This document shows positions 1-12,206 of a DNA stretch of 64,000 nt, in pieces; the first letter of the stretch is position 1, and each line of letters starts with the position of its first letter. Source of the DNA: Tetrahymena thermophila SB210 (Eukaryota > Ciliophora > Oligohymenophorea > Hymenostomatida > Tetrahymenidae); the NCBI RefSeq assembly GCF_000189635.1, contig NW_002476377.1, forward strand, positions 124,001 through 188,000, written 5' to 3'. The notes under the pieces were generated by a model. The model saw only the letters and a program-made list of their open reading frames with translations, did no database searches and was not told the DNA's origin. Made by a program: the position numbers and the translations under genes.

Positions 1-333
1 AAACCCAAAACCACTGTTTGAAGAAGATGAAGATCTCAATTAATCATACTCACTTCTTTGACTTTCATCACTTAATACTTAATATGCTTCGTTGATTTCT
101 CTAAATTTGTCTCCTGCAGTAGGATTTTTATCTGGATGGTATTTTTTTGCAAGCTTAAAAAATGCTGATTTGATATCTGCTGACTTTGCATTCTAGCTAA
201 CCCCTAATATTTTGTAATAATCTTTTGAAGTTTCAACTCTAGAAAAGAAAGACTTGCCCAATCGACTTGAGCCAAAATTAGCTAGACTAAAGCCTCTTGG
301 AACTTTTTTAAACACTATTTAAAGTCCAATCAT
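1..333 (-). CDS. J-domain (DnaJ/Hsp40) protein, probably mitochondrial, 3' partial
   Basis: The reading frame starts at the ATG complementary to 331-333 and leaves the window at base 1, giving the first 111 residues (table 6). Residues 38-97 form a J domain: DYYKILGVS opens helix I, the invariant HPD tripeptide is at 66-68, and [13 protein letters not shown] is the usual helix III. J domains stimulate Hsp70 ATPase. The first ~37 residues are basic with few acidic residues ([13 protein letters not shown]), which fits a mitochondrial presequence like that of the Tid1/Mdj1 branch, but the zinc-finger and C-terminal domains lie outside the window, so the subfamily is a guess. A Ser-rich linker begins at residue 100. 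Family identity is secure; localisation is inference. Confidence 0.9.
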
Positions 334-1315
334 GCATGAAATGTTTTTACTTAACAAAAATTATAAAAAAATATATATGCAATTTCAATGATTAGCTTCT
401 TATTTATTATTTTTTATTAATCAAAAACCTAAATATATCTAGCAATATTAACAATTATCCTAATTTTTTTACAATAAATCAATTTACATCAATTACTTAA
501 AATTTAAAATTATAAAAAACATAAGTCATTAATTAATCGACTTAATACTCCTAAATATTATGTATAAAAATAGTTCTTTTATTTTTCCAGAAATTTATCT
601 CTTTTAAAAAAATATTTATTTTTATGCTAGTTTTATGAACATCGAAATCAACAAAAGACTAACACACTCTAATAAAGAAGTAAATTTTTATGCACAAAAT
701 CAAATAATATAATAAATTCAATTATTATATTGTATCTAATACATTTAAATAAGTGGATTGTCAATAATCTAAATACTTAACAAGAAATAATTATCTAAAA
801 TAAAATCACTCAAAAAAACTTAGAGTGTAAAATTTGTATTTTTTATTCTAAAAATATAAAAAATTTATTTTATCTTTTTATCTTTTGCATTTTAATTACT
901 ATAAATTGAACAAAATAATAACTAAAAATATTAGCAATTTATTTGTTTATTTTAATAAAATAAAGAAAAATGTAGATTTTTTATAAATAAAAAAACTAAA
1001 CAAACTTATTTCAAAATATATTTATTTATTTATTCTTTATAAGAATATTTCTTTAAAAACAATTTTGAGATGATAAAATTTGAAAAAAGTCTAGGTTTTT
1101 TCTGACTAAAATTTTACAGCTTAATTTAAATATAAACTTTTTTGGCATTTTTAAATTGAAAAAATGAATAAAACTTGAAAATAAATCTTAAAATTAAAAT
1201 GAAAAAGAAGAAATATCAATTAAACAATATTTGATAATATGTTTTGTTTATTTTAATAAAATAAAGTAAAATGCAATTTTTTATAAATATAAAAATATAT
1301 TTAAACTAATTTCAA
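334..1315. other. Intergenic region with a direct repeat
   Basis: A+T-rich sequence between the J-domain start and the stop of the Gln-rich gene. It holds one imperfect direct repeat of about 80 bp (described separately) and no recognisable gene. Confidence 0.6.
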
Positions 1316-1325
1316 TCAATATATT
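941..1325. repeat. Imperfect direct repeat, two ~80-bp copies 300 bp apart
   Basis: Copy 1 spans about 941-1022 and copy 2 about 1241-1325. Both share TTTGTTTATTTTAATAAAAT, then TTTTTTATAAATA and a run of A, with a few substitutions. The second copy overlaps the stop codon of the neighbouring Gln-rich gene (1316-1318), so the duplicated segment includes that gene's 3' end. Confidence 0.6.
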
Positions 1326-3385
1326 TTCTCTTAAGTGTTCTTCGAAAACTTATATCTGTTAGAAATTAATTCAAAGTTTGTGAAATCTGGATTTTCTTAT
1401 TCAAAATGCTTCTATAAATTATTTTAATTTGTTTTATTATTGTTATTATTTTGAGTAAAGAACCTTCCATTCAAGATTTTTGTATTTTCCTATAATTAAT
1501 TTTATTAACTGTCTACTGGTAAGTCTTTTCTGAATGGACTTACATCCCTAACTTTATTTAAAGTAAGCTTTTAATTAGATTTAGAAAGTATTATCTACTA
1601 AATACTTTATTTTTTAACTACTTTATTTTTAAAGTTCTTTTTTGATTCTTCTATCTTTTCTTATTTTTGCTAATTTTGTGTGATTTGATTTTTTGGTGTT
1701 TCTCCATTAAATAACTCCTTCAATTTATTGAATTTATTTGTGCAAACATTGTTTTTGCTTAACCTTTGCTCGTATCTATCTAAATTATATCTACGGCCAT
1801 TAGGTGGGCTACTTCTTTAATAGTTTGCATTTTGATTTGGCATAAACAACTCTCCATATTAAGGATTCTGTTAATAGTGGTTATTAGACCCCTATTCACT
1901 GTTGTTTTAATTAATAAATTGCTAGTTTTGCAATATTGGTGTTTATATAACTGCATCAGGTTGGGTTGCAAAATATTGTTTCTACTATTGTAATTACTAC
2001 TCCAACTATATTTATTACTGCTACTAAAGTTACAATTACTATTACTATTACTGTTATAATTACAATTATTATTATTACTGTAGTTGTTATTATGCTTGTT
2101 ATATTTAAATTTATTGTTATTATTGAGAAAATGAAAGTTATTGCTAATTTTAATTTTGTTGTTTAATAGCTTAAAAGTATTATGGTTGCTGAGGTAGTTA
2201 AAGTACTGGTGGGGCATAATTTTAATACTAGCTTACCTAACCATATGGGGAATAAAGTGAAGAGTTATCGAATTAAGATTAACTATAAGCTAAGAATTTT
2301 GGAGAGAGGTATTGAGGTTTGTTCAGAGACTAATTTCTTTAAACTCCAAAAATAGGATCATATTAACTAAATTAGAAGTGGTTGGAGCGATTTGATGGAG
2401 ATGCTGAATAAGAATTTTATTGTCTTAAACCTCTATTAGACAAAGGAGGTAGACTAAACCCGTAGTGATTCAAAGGTAAAGGTTATAGATGCTCTGTATT
2501 TTAAGAATAAACCAAATTGCTATTTGGAACGAATTATTATGGTATATTACTCTAATTTTACTTGCTTTTTTTAACATCTTCTTAGATTTCATCTTGAGTT
2601 TGTTTTGAGTTAACATTGATTTGCTTGGAGCGACCCATAGACTGAGGAGAAGACATCTCTTCTTCAATAGGATTAAAGTGAACTTATTTATTATTTTATG
2701 CTTCTTTTGTTGCCTTTTCATTCTCAATCTGCTGGTCAATTTTAATGATTTCTTGTTATATGTTTTTCATTTCTTCTTCTTATTCTTTGCTTTTCTATGC
2801 TAATTATTCAAGTTCCTTTTATTTTTACATCAGCTTCTCTTTTTTCAAGTTACTGCTTTTAATGAATTCAGATAATGAAATAGATAATCCTGGCATAACT
2901 CTTTAAAGAATGTTTCTTGCCTTCTTCCCTTGTTATCCTACTGGACCACCTATCTTATTTGAATCCAAAGAAGAAATCTCATCATTTTTAATATTATTTT
3001 ATGTGCTATCTGGAGTTTAATTATCATCCTCATCTCTGAAGTGACTCATGGATTAGTGATTAGATGGCCTATTTTCTTTTATTCCATCTATACCTTAAAC
3101 TTCATCGTAATTTAATCTAGTAAGCCTTTTTTTATTCATACGAGGCTATTAGGGGCTTTCAACATCTTAACTGCGATTACTTTTGTGGTATAAGTGCTTG
3201 TAATCGCTACGCTTTAATATATATTCAATAAATCCAGTTTTATGAACAGGACAATCTTATATATCAGTAGAAGTTTAATCCTATAAAATTCTCCCCTTTA
3301 ATTATTAAAAATAAAAATTATTAAATTATTATTAACTTACTAATTTTATTTTAAATAGAAAGAATTAATCATTATTAAAAAACAT
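1316..3385 (-). CDS. Gln/Asn-rich coiled-coil protein, unknown function
   Basis: Exons 3385-3341 and 3295-1316 (minus strand) join in phase 0 around a 45-bp intron (GTAAGT...AAAG) to give 674 residues with a TGA stop. I do not recognise a family. Residues roughly 130-220 are Lys/Glu/Gln-rich and should form a coiled coil (KKEKLMQKQKELEQLAQKSK). The middle (about residues 400-440) is almost pure glutamine, coded by TAA, TAG and CAA, and the rest is Asn/Gln/Ser/Pro-rich and probably disordered. No signal peptide or membrane segment is visible. The start is the first in-frame ATG, in an AAAATG context, only 45 bp downstream of the pseudokinase stop. The splice is supported by frame and consensus only. 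Confidence 0.7.
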
Positions 3386-3429
3386 TTTAGCAATTTGAGT
3401 GAAATTAAAAATAAAATAAATTAATTCAT

Positions 3430-4541
3430 TCATACGAAATTTCTCTCTACTTCTTCGTGAAGCTCATCTAAAGATATTCTTTTCTTTTATTCTTCTGCTG
3501 TCATATTGATGAGTATACGAATTAACTTTTTATTTTTGTACTTTGTTTGCAAATATTGAATTCTTTCTATCAGCTTTTCGAAGTCTATGCCTATTTCTGG
3601 TCCATAGTATTTGTATATATCGCCCTGCTCCTCTAGATAAGCCATTTCAGTAATGAGAATACCCAAAGCAAAAATATCGCTGAGGTAAGGATTTGTTTCA
3701 TCATGTAAAGCCTATTCCCTAATAGCCTTTTCAAAATGAAAATAAATTAATAAAAATTTTTAAAGATAAATAAAAATTATTTGAAATATATTTGTTTGAA
3801 TAAATTCTTTTGAATTCTACATAAAATTTATTAAAAATCGTTTTTTTTTACATCCATTTAACCAGGACTGAGATACATGTCTTTCCTGAATTATTTAAAG
3901 GTGATTTCATCAAATATAGAGTTTTCTTTTACAATACCCTGCTCGCATATTTAGTAATACCCTTCTTGGCTGATAAAAATAGTAGATGAGGAGATATTTT
4001 TGCATACCTTATCAATTTCCCTTAAGGCTTGTAAGCCAGATGTGACACTATATATGAAACCCCAAAGCTCTAATTCTGAGTAAGGTCTTGGAGGTTCCAT
4101 GTGCTTTCTTAAATTAATTTCATCAGAAAGTGTTCCCGCAGGATGTTCTACAAAGTAATTACGAAAATAAGAGTTGCCACATATATTATCTTATTAAAGA
4201 TTGCTGTAATATCCTTTTATATGATAATGTAGTATTAATTTAGAGAAAGTTTTTAATGCTAAAATAGTTATTAAATTACCGCAGATTCTAAGTAGATTAA
4301 CTGTTTTCTCATCTTTTATTCTCTCTTATAAATACTTTTCCTGAACTGGATTAAAATGATCTATTTCGTTTTCTTTTTTAATCTATGCTATAACTTTTGT
4401 TCCTTCCCTTTCATGATAGAGAGTAACATTCTAAAAAAACACATCTGAGTACTCAAATAAGTTTCTTACTTCGTAGTTGTATTTATTTTAGAATTATTTA
4501 AAATACTCTTCACCCTTATTTTAGCTTTCCGTGTTTCCCAT
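3430..4541 (-). CDS. Degenerate protein kinase (pseudokinase), MGN N-terminus
   Basis: Three exons (4541-4280, 4213-3852, 3726-3430) splice in matching phases to 306 residues. The C-lobe shows kinase landmarks: a helix ending SGLQALREI, an APE-like YLSPGQ at 201-206, and the subdomain IX signature SDIFALGILITEM. A candidate beta-3 lysine is K55 in KVIAQIKK. The catalytic HRD loop is replaced by a stretch around 154-162 (EIDKVCKNI), and DFG is replaced by CEQG at 177-180. There is no glycine-rich loop, so the protein is unlikely to transfer phosphate in the usual way. The start MGNTES fits an N-myristoylation site, which would put it at a membrane. An in-frame TGA lies immediately upstream of the ATG, supporting this start. 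It probably acts as a scaffold or allosteric partner; that is inference. Confidence 0.8.
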
Positions 4542-6243
4542 TCAATAAACAGAGCTTTATTTGATTCTTTAGTCTATTTTTATAAATATTTTTTCTGTCT
4601 TTTAATGTGATTGTGCTTGTATCCAACAATAGTTCAAAAATGTTTTTTAAAGTTCAGTCAAATCTATCTTTTAATTTGGTGAATCTTCTTATTACCTAAT
4701 TTTTTTATAGTTTATGGGTGATCTTATTTTGAAGATAGATCTAATATTTTGGTTTTTGTATGTACTTTTATAAAAATAAATTCTTTATGCAGTCAGTTAA
4801 GATGAAAAAATTATTTAGCTCCCTTTTTATCTAACAATTTATTTTGTATTTGATTTATAATTAAGTTAAAACAATCTAATGCAAAATGCAAATTAATTTT
4901 CTTCATAAATTTTTAAAAAAAGTCAGTGACAATGCTCGAATGTATAAATTATTTAATACTATTTTTATTGAAAAACTCAAAACAAATAAAATAGCTATAT
5001 ATTTCTATCTATAATCTACTTATTAAATTGAATGAAATCTTTTTAAATTTTTATAAAATTAAAATCCTTCACAAATACTGAAACATTCTTCTTTATAGAC
5101 CCATAAACTTTACCATATAAGTTCAGTTTTACTAATAGCTTTTAATACCTCTCTATTTTAAGAGCTCAACATTTATTTATTCCTAATTCAATTCATTTAG
5201 AATTAGGTTTGATTCTGTTGATCTTAAAATAAAAGGTTAATTAGTTGGTCGGTTAGCTTTAATGCTGATTTGACCTAGTTAGTTTTCCAACATGCTTTTT
5301 ATAACTTTGAGATCCTAATCTGAATTAAATAAGCAAGTCTCTGTTTTTCTTAAATAAATTATTATAAATTAATTATTCAAGTTAATAATCTAATAATTAA
5401 TTGTTATTTTCTAAAAAAAGTATTTGATGAGCATGAATCAATTTTATCTTACAATTAAAGATCTATTTTAAAAATGTTTCATTTTGAAACAAACACTTCC
5501 TTTTTTTACAAAATTAAAAAACTAATTCATATTCCATAGTATTTTTAATATTAATGTTAAAAGATTGAGAAATAAAATTAAATTAATTGTGTTAAAAATA
5601 ATTTTCTATTTAAGTTATTAAAAAAAATGATTAAATTAGCATTTTTAAATTAATTATATTGTATATTATATAAAGCATTTATTTTATCATAAATCCTCAT
5701 TAATCCTTACCAAATTTATTTTCTCCATTTTCTAAAATTAAAAATGAATTAACCTTCAACTTTTAAACAAGGATTACTAATTAAATTAACTATAAACAAT
5801 GAAAAACTAAGATAATTAATTAATTTAAATTGATTTGATATAAAAATTATAAATTAGATACATTTTTTCATCTAATCAGGTATTTTTTAAACAAATTTAG
5901 CAAACAATAGAGTTATTATACTAAAAAAAATTTTTAAAACTTAATGTTGTAATATGGAATAATTTTAAATAAGCAGTAATGAAATATTTTTTTTATTGAT
6001 AAAATAGATTTTAAAAGTTAAAAGAAAGTTATTAGATAAATAGATAGATAGTTAGATAGCAAATAAAAAAATTAAGATTTTAAAGATATTTTTGAAAATA
6101 ATATGTGATTTTTATTAAAATAGCGAATTTAATTTGTGCATAATAACTATCAATATATTTATCTAGAAATCTATTTGAATATTCTATAGGTAGAAGACGA
6201 AAAAAAAACAAAAGGAATATTTCTAAAATATCTGATTAGCAAA
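4542..6243. other. Divergent intergenic region (pseudokinase / TMEM69-like)
   Basis: 1.7 kb between two divergently transcribed genes, so it should contain both promoters. The only structure noted is an 8-bp inverted repeat (CCTAATTC...GAATTAGG) at 5182-5207 with a 10-nt loop. No gene is recognised. Confidence 0.5.
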
Positions 6244-7577
6244 ATGTTTAGCAAGTTACTCTTAAATCAATACAAGAATCTAGCTCTTTTCAAGACAAAA
6301 ATACCCTAACTTTACTAAAAGAGCTGTTTTAGATTTTGCACAACTCATAAATAGCAAAGAAAAATAGAAAAAGAAAAGGAAGAATAATTAGTTTAGCAAA
6401 TTTATGAATTGGAAACTGTTGCCTAACAAGACCAATATACCGAAAAGGAATTACAAAACATTATTTCAGAAAGAAAAGTTTAATTAGAAAGCATATTAAA
6501 TGAAAAGAAATTACCTATTGAAGCTATGCTTTTAGGTCTCACTTTGACCCTTCCAGTTTTGGGAGGATCAAGCTATTTATATTATTAATTAGCTTAGGGT
6601 ATACCTTCTGAATCTTTTATTCCTCTTTTAAATTCAGTGACAAAATACATTGGCATCCATTAATGCTTCTAAGTAATCCATTATATTTTTGAATTAGCAT
6701 TTTTACTTGAATTAAATTTATCACTTCAAATAAAAGAAATAAATTTAAGTTAGATCCTTTTTTAAATCTTTATTTTTATTATCATTAGAGTGGTATTCAC
6801 TGGGGTTTAGCAGTTTCCTAACATGATTTATAGACTGACTCAATCAATTCGAGCTCTGAAGCAAGAAGACTTTTTATTTTATGTAAATGAAGCTATATTA
6901 AAACAAAATAAAATAATTTTCATTAATAATTCTAATTTATTTAGAATCAATTTATTATTAATTTTAATAGTAGTCGAAAAATCACTACCTTTTAATTCTA
7001 TGATAATTGAATTCTATCTTTATTAGGGAAAAAAAACATTTTAAAATTTAGTTCATAATATAATACATTATACTAAGCTATGGATTTCGAAAATCCAAAC
7101 AGTATTTAGAAATATAGATATTTATAATTATTTTAGTTTTATCAAATTTTAAAATAATTTAATTTTTAATAGCTTCTATTCCTGCAATTGGTGCTTTGGT
7201 TAACACATTATCATTAGTATATGGTGTTCCTACAGAAGGTTTATAAAATTTAGCCCCTATTTCTGTAATGGCTGGGTTATAGATATGTAAGATTACAATA
7301 TGCTTTTCATTTATTTAAGATTTAATTTAAAATAGTTATTTTAGGACTTGATCTTAAAGTAGTTAATAGTAGATATGCCCCTCTTTGGTACATGAATTTT
7401 AAATACATAATTGCTTTATTATGCTTTTTATCATATGGTTTATACGCTGCTATGTTCTTAAACTACGGAGATAAAGTTAAACAGTTAAAATTATCCACAA
7501 ATGATCCTTACAGAAAATATATACCAACTAATGCAGAATTATTAAAATAAAAGGAACCAGAATAATAAAAATAATGA
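6244..7577 (+). CDS. TMEM69/DUF3429 family inner-membrane protein, mitochondrial
   Basis: Exons 6244-6672, 6789-6882, 7173-7286 and 7336-7577 join in phases 0, 1 and 1 to give 292 residues. The model is anchored by family motifs that appear only after splicing: the hallmark SGIHWGLA at 144-151, preceded by Y and F at the usual spacing, then IPAIGALVN and MAGLQIFILGLD helices, and RYAPLWYMNFKYIIALL near the C-terminus. DUF3429/TMEM69 proteins are small multi-pass proteins of uncharacterised function, mitochondrial in eukaryotes. The N-terminus (MFSKLLLNQYKNLALFK) is basic and amphipathic like a presequence, followed by a 50-residue coiled coil. About 4-5 membrane helices are expected. The family is secure; localisation is inferred. 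Confidence 0.88.
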
Positions 7578-10500
7578 ATGATTTTCTAACTTTTTAATAC
7601 ATTTTAACAAATTGATTTGTAGTTAATTTATTATCTAATATCTTCAATTATTTATACTCTTCATTTGTAAAATAAATATCAGATTACAAAATATTTGTTA
7701 AATAAATTCATATCAAAATATTTTTATATTAAATTTGAACAAACATATTAACGACTATTATATTAATCTAATTTATTTTGATAAAAAATGTCAAACTATG
7801 ATTACATTTTCATATCCAATTATTAATAAAATCGAAGTACAAATTTAATTTTTATTTATTTCATTTTAAGATTAAAAGAAACATATTAATAAAGATAAAA
7901 TAAGCTTTTTTTAAATTTATTAATAGGAATATGATTTATTTTAAAATGTTTTTGTTTACTTGAATTTAACATAAAAGAACTAAATATTTTAGCGTTTATT
8001 TTGAGCTATTATTCTATTTTCAAATGTATTTATTTTTATGAGAAAGATTTATTAAACAAAAAATTCAAAAATTTAATAAAAAACAAGGAATAAATTTTAA
8101 TAAAAAATACATAATTTTATTGCATAAGAATCTTAGTTGCAGAAAAAAACAAGAAACTATCTTCTTTATATAAATATTTAATTTTTCATTTGATAACTTA
8201 GTTATTTTAGTAAAAAAGCAAGTTAAATATTCAGCAGTTTCTTTCAATTATTTGCTTGCTTTTTAACAAACATATAATTTATTTAACAAATTGAAATATA
8301 AAATAAAATATTAAAGCTTAGAATATTAAAAATAAATCGAGTAAATTTGTTGCTTTTTAAGTAATAGTTTATATTTAAATAATAAGATATATTTAACATA
8401 AGATACCCATTTTTATGAAACCAATCTTTTTTGCACAAAATCAAAAAATCATCAAATACCAAATAATTCTTAATCCCAAATAAAAGATTTATAATCAATA
8501 AACAAAATTTAGTCAAAAAGATATTTTTACACTTTATAATTAATTGTAAAAATTTGTTTCTTTCTAAAAAAGCTAGATGGAAGAAAATTTATTTTAAAAA
8601 TCCAAAATTTAAAGAAAAACAAATTAAAATTATTATTTAAATATATGCAAATCATTAAAAAATTTTCGGTTAAATTAAAAAGTTAATAAAATATTTGTAA
8701 ATAAAACATACCTTTATTATTTTACTAAAATTTTTTGCGCTCTAATTAAAAGAATCAAAAGCATATTTGAAATGATAATGGATTGATATTTTAATTAAAC
8801 TATATTTAATTTCAAGCTTGTTAAATAAGATAGTGAAAGTTTTTAGAAAAAAGAGGTGTAATTTTATTTATTTAAAACACATATAGTTTATTGAGTTTAA
8901 TTAATTTACTCTAATTTCTTTATTAGAATTTTAAATTACTAAAGGAAAAAATGAGCTAACTAGATTAATATTTGAATTTAAATTGTTATTATTATTTAAT
9001 TACCAAATTTTTATTTTTTCTGAATAGAAATAGATATTTTTATTGTAAAAATGCCAAGCATAAAAATAACTTTTATTTAATGAAAACGAAAAATCAGATT
9101 GAATTCTTTTTTAGCACAGGTTTTTCAAGGATTAATTGCGATGATTAAAAAATATTCTTTTTTAATTTTCCTCATAAATTTGATTTTTGGATGGTTTTGA
9201 ATTCGCTTACAATCATTTTTAGTGCAAATGTATTTTCATCCAAAATGAATTTTTGAAAGTAAATTTATTATCTTAATATTTGATATTCATAAACAAAAAG
9301 ATAGATAGATTGATAGATCTTCAATAATTATTGAATAGCACTTACTAATTTTATGTAAAACAATATTTAAAAAATACACTCAGCCTAAAATCAAACATAA
9401 AAAAAATTATTATAGAAATAACTTGCCTATTAACTTAAATTTTTTTAGAAAAAATGAACCATCATAATGAACTTTATACTTAATGAAACACATAAGATGG
9501 AAAGGTGGGTTGCAAATACTTATCTATTTAATAGTGGTCCTTAACTTTATTGATGTTTTTATGGTTTTTTTTAAAGTATTTTTCATAAATTAACAATAGA
9601 TATCGATCGATCAATTTATCAATCATTAACTCCAGCTAAAAAATTTCATAAATAAATTTATGAATTTTTATTTTATGTTGGCTTTAGAAAAATCAAATTT
9701 TTTTGAATTCATTTTATGTTTTTTAGATAAATGAAGTAATAATAAATTGTACATTTATATAATATATAAATAAAGTAGTGATATGCAAAATAAAATAATA
9801 ATAATAAGTTAAGATAGGATGAATATAAAATACGTATACATTTTTGAAGTCAAAGGTCCACCTCTATCTAGTTAGATATTCCTTTTTTAAAGGCAGAAAT
9901 TTTAATTTTTAGCTTTGTATTTTTTGTTAACTTTAAATACTTTTTTAAGAAATTTATGGAATTTAATATATTGTTTAAAATGGTAGTATGAGAAACCAAT
10001 GAGCAAAAAAAAAAATAAACATACGAGAACTCACAATTTTCTCTCAAATGGTTATTATCAAATATAATTTAAATAAATTGTAGAGTTTTTGCTCATTTAA
10101 AGTAAAGAGGTTTGTAGATTTTTTTTGAATGGTTATTTAGTAGTAATTTGTTCGATTATTCATTATTAAACGAGAATGCAATGGTTATCTTATTTTATTA
10201 ATGGCAGTCTGTCTGAGAAAGTGTTAAAAATAGAAATCAATAATTATTTATTTTAAAAAAAAGCTGGGCAGTTTTTGATAAGTAAAAAATATTCTTATTT
10301 AAGAGGACAGCTTTCCGCCTTTTAGATGGTTAAGGGAATTTCTGAAGCTTTTATGGGGAATTAATTAAGAATAAATCGATATTGTATTTTCTTTTAACTA
10401 TAATTATATATGAAGATGGATTATTATTTTTAATAGATGGTTTTGTTTTATTATAAATGCTTTGACTCAATTTAAAATGAGATTAATTATGTATAATATA

Positions 10501-11264
10501 GGTATAGGTCATTGGTGTTGATAGCATGCGATAAATAAACTTTTATTTTGAGATTGTTGAAATAACTAAATGGTGCTTAAACTAAGACAGTGAATGAAGA
10601 TAATGAAAAGTATTTTAGGAAGGAAGAGAAGAGACTGATTTGGATAGATTTAGAGGTAGAATGAACTAATAATTAAATTCTCAAGAATTTTTTATGAATT
10701 TTTTTGGGCAATTTAATGAGAAATAATAAAGAATAAGAGAGGCGTCCAAATAAATTGATAATTAAAATCTTATCAAGCTAAATCAAAGCAGTAAATTATT
10801 GAAAAATTCAATAAGAAATACTACTTATTTATTTATGTATTTCTTTTTTTTTTTTTGATACCAAGATTCTTTGAAAACTTGTTTGTATTATTTATTTGTT
10901 TGCTTAGTTATTATTAGTGATTAATCAATCAATCAACCGATCAATCGATTAAATAATTGTATGAATGAATCAATGATCAAGCAAAAAGATTTTGCCTCGC
11001 TTAATTTTTTATCAAAATTTTGTTTGATTTTAATTAAAGGGTATAAAATACTCAATCAAAGCAGCATTTATTTATTCATGATATTTATTACATCGATATT
11101 TTTTATCGAACTTATTGATTACTCTTTGGTATTTCATATCTAAAATAAAATTCTAAATATAAACGGCTCTTTCATTCATTTTATTACCAAGGTATCCAAA
11201 TCCCTCCTACCTTTCTTTCTGTCTGTCTGTCTTTTTCTCATTCTTCATGTCAAATTTTATGTTT
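7578..11264. other. Long intergenic region between convergent genes
   Basis: 3.7 kb lying between the 3' ends of two genes. Most is featureless A+T-rich DNA with short simple repeats (GATA near 9300, ATCA/ATCG near 10920-10950). From about 10130 to 10720 the base composition is less A+T-rich, and the minus strand has an open table-6 frame of about 140 codons with no recognisable domain. I do not call a gene there. Confidence 0.5.
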
Positions 11265-12206
11265 TCAATTCTTTTCGTCAATTTTGTTGAATGGTAGAGT
11301 TACTGTCATTATTGATAGCCTTTTATTTTATGTCAAACGATTGCCAGTACTTGGTTGCATAACTTAGCTTTATCTTCTTTTAAAAAGACTTGAGCCGAAT
11401 TTTTCCACACCCTCTATAATTTTCATGCTCTGGCTCTCTTGAGAGGAAGATATGGATGAAATTTTACTCAATAAATCATTTTAGTTAAGGCCGTTTGGAG
11501 GAGGAATAGAAGAAGTAGAAGAAGCTTAAGAAAATTCCATAGTGGGTATTTCATTTTGTTAAATACTCTCTTGCATTCTAAGCTACATTGGCAAACTATT
11601 GATTAGCAAAGTATTGCGTCTCTTTTCAAAATACAATTCCATCTTCTCTTCAGGCTTAGACATCTTAGGAATGTTCTCTTCTATCCAATTAAAAATACGA
11701 TTTTCGAATTCCTCACAGCAGAAGATTGCTCCGTTTTCTTTGCAACACACTCCTGTGCTGATGTTTGTCAAACTCTCAGTTGTGTTATCTTCTGAATTAT
11801 AAACGCTTTGAGCATTATTCAAAACATTGTTTATTTCGTTTGGAAAATCTGAACTACCCAATATGGTATTTGGATTATTTGAGGATGTAAATTTTGCGTA
11901 GGTTTCATCGGTAGGAGTATTATGAGTTGTAGAAATTTTTTCATTAATGTCATCTAAAGTAAAACTAGATTAAAATTCGCAGTCAATATTCTTGCATATA
12001 TTATATAGGTTTTCTTCTGCTAGATTAGCTTTAGCGTTTATATGAGGAAGGTGTTTTAAATGGCACATACTAAGATGAGAAGATGCCTTCAAAACCAAAG
12101 GGGAGCACCTGTAGTGTCTTTCGCTGTTATTATCATCGTATTCGGAGTATTTTTCTGCCAACTTAGGAGGAGTAGAAGGTAATTAATCACAAACAGAGGT
12201 TTCCAT
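11265..12206 (-). CDS. Unknown protein, 313 aa, intronless
   Basis: A single open table-6 frame of 314 codons starts at the ATG at 12206 and ends in TGA at 11265. I do not recognise a family. The N-terminal third holds RCSPLVLKASSHLSMCHLKH, a Cys/His-containing stretch without a clean zinc-finger spacing. A second Cys cluster (GVCCKENGAIFCCEEFENR) precedes a short amphipathic helix (IFNWIEENIPKMSKPEEKME). The C-terminal 110 residues are Ser/Gln/Pro-rich and likely disordered, ending in a basic patch. There is no signal peptide or membrane segment. Balanced composition and the absence of TGA over 313 codons argue that it is real; the conserved-looking middle may bind a metal or a partner, but this is speculation. 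Confidence 0.72.

Noticed and set aside
1..16. AAACCCAAAACC at the window edge as a telomere
   Set aside because: Tetrahymena telomeres are exact CCCCAA repeats; this is a coding part of the J-domain gene.
1780..2217. Asn-rich ORF on the minus strand and its plus-strand counterpart at 1966-2166
   Set aside because: Both are alternative frames of the poly-Gln stretch of the table-6 gene at 1316-3385.
6823..7026. 67-codon plus-strand ORF
   Set aside because: It crosses the second exon of the TMEM69-like gene in the wrong frame and runs into an intron; the splice model restores the family motif IHWG.
8065..8516. Two minus-strand ORFs in the gene desert
   Set aside because: Low-complexity Phe/Leu/Asn/Lys translations with no start context or domain; consistent with chance.
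11599..11802. Plus-strand ORF opposite the 313-aa gene
   Set aside because: Antisense shadow; the minus frame is open for 314 codons.
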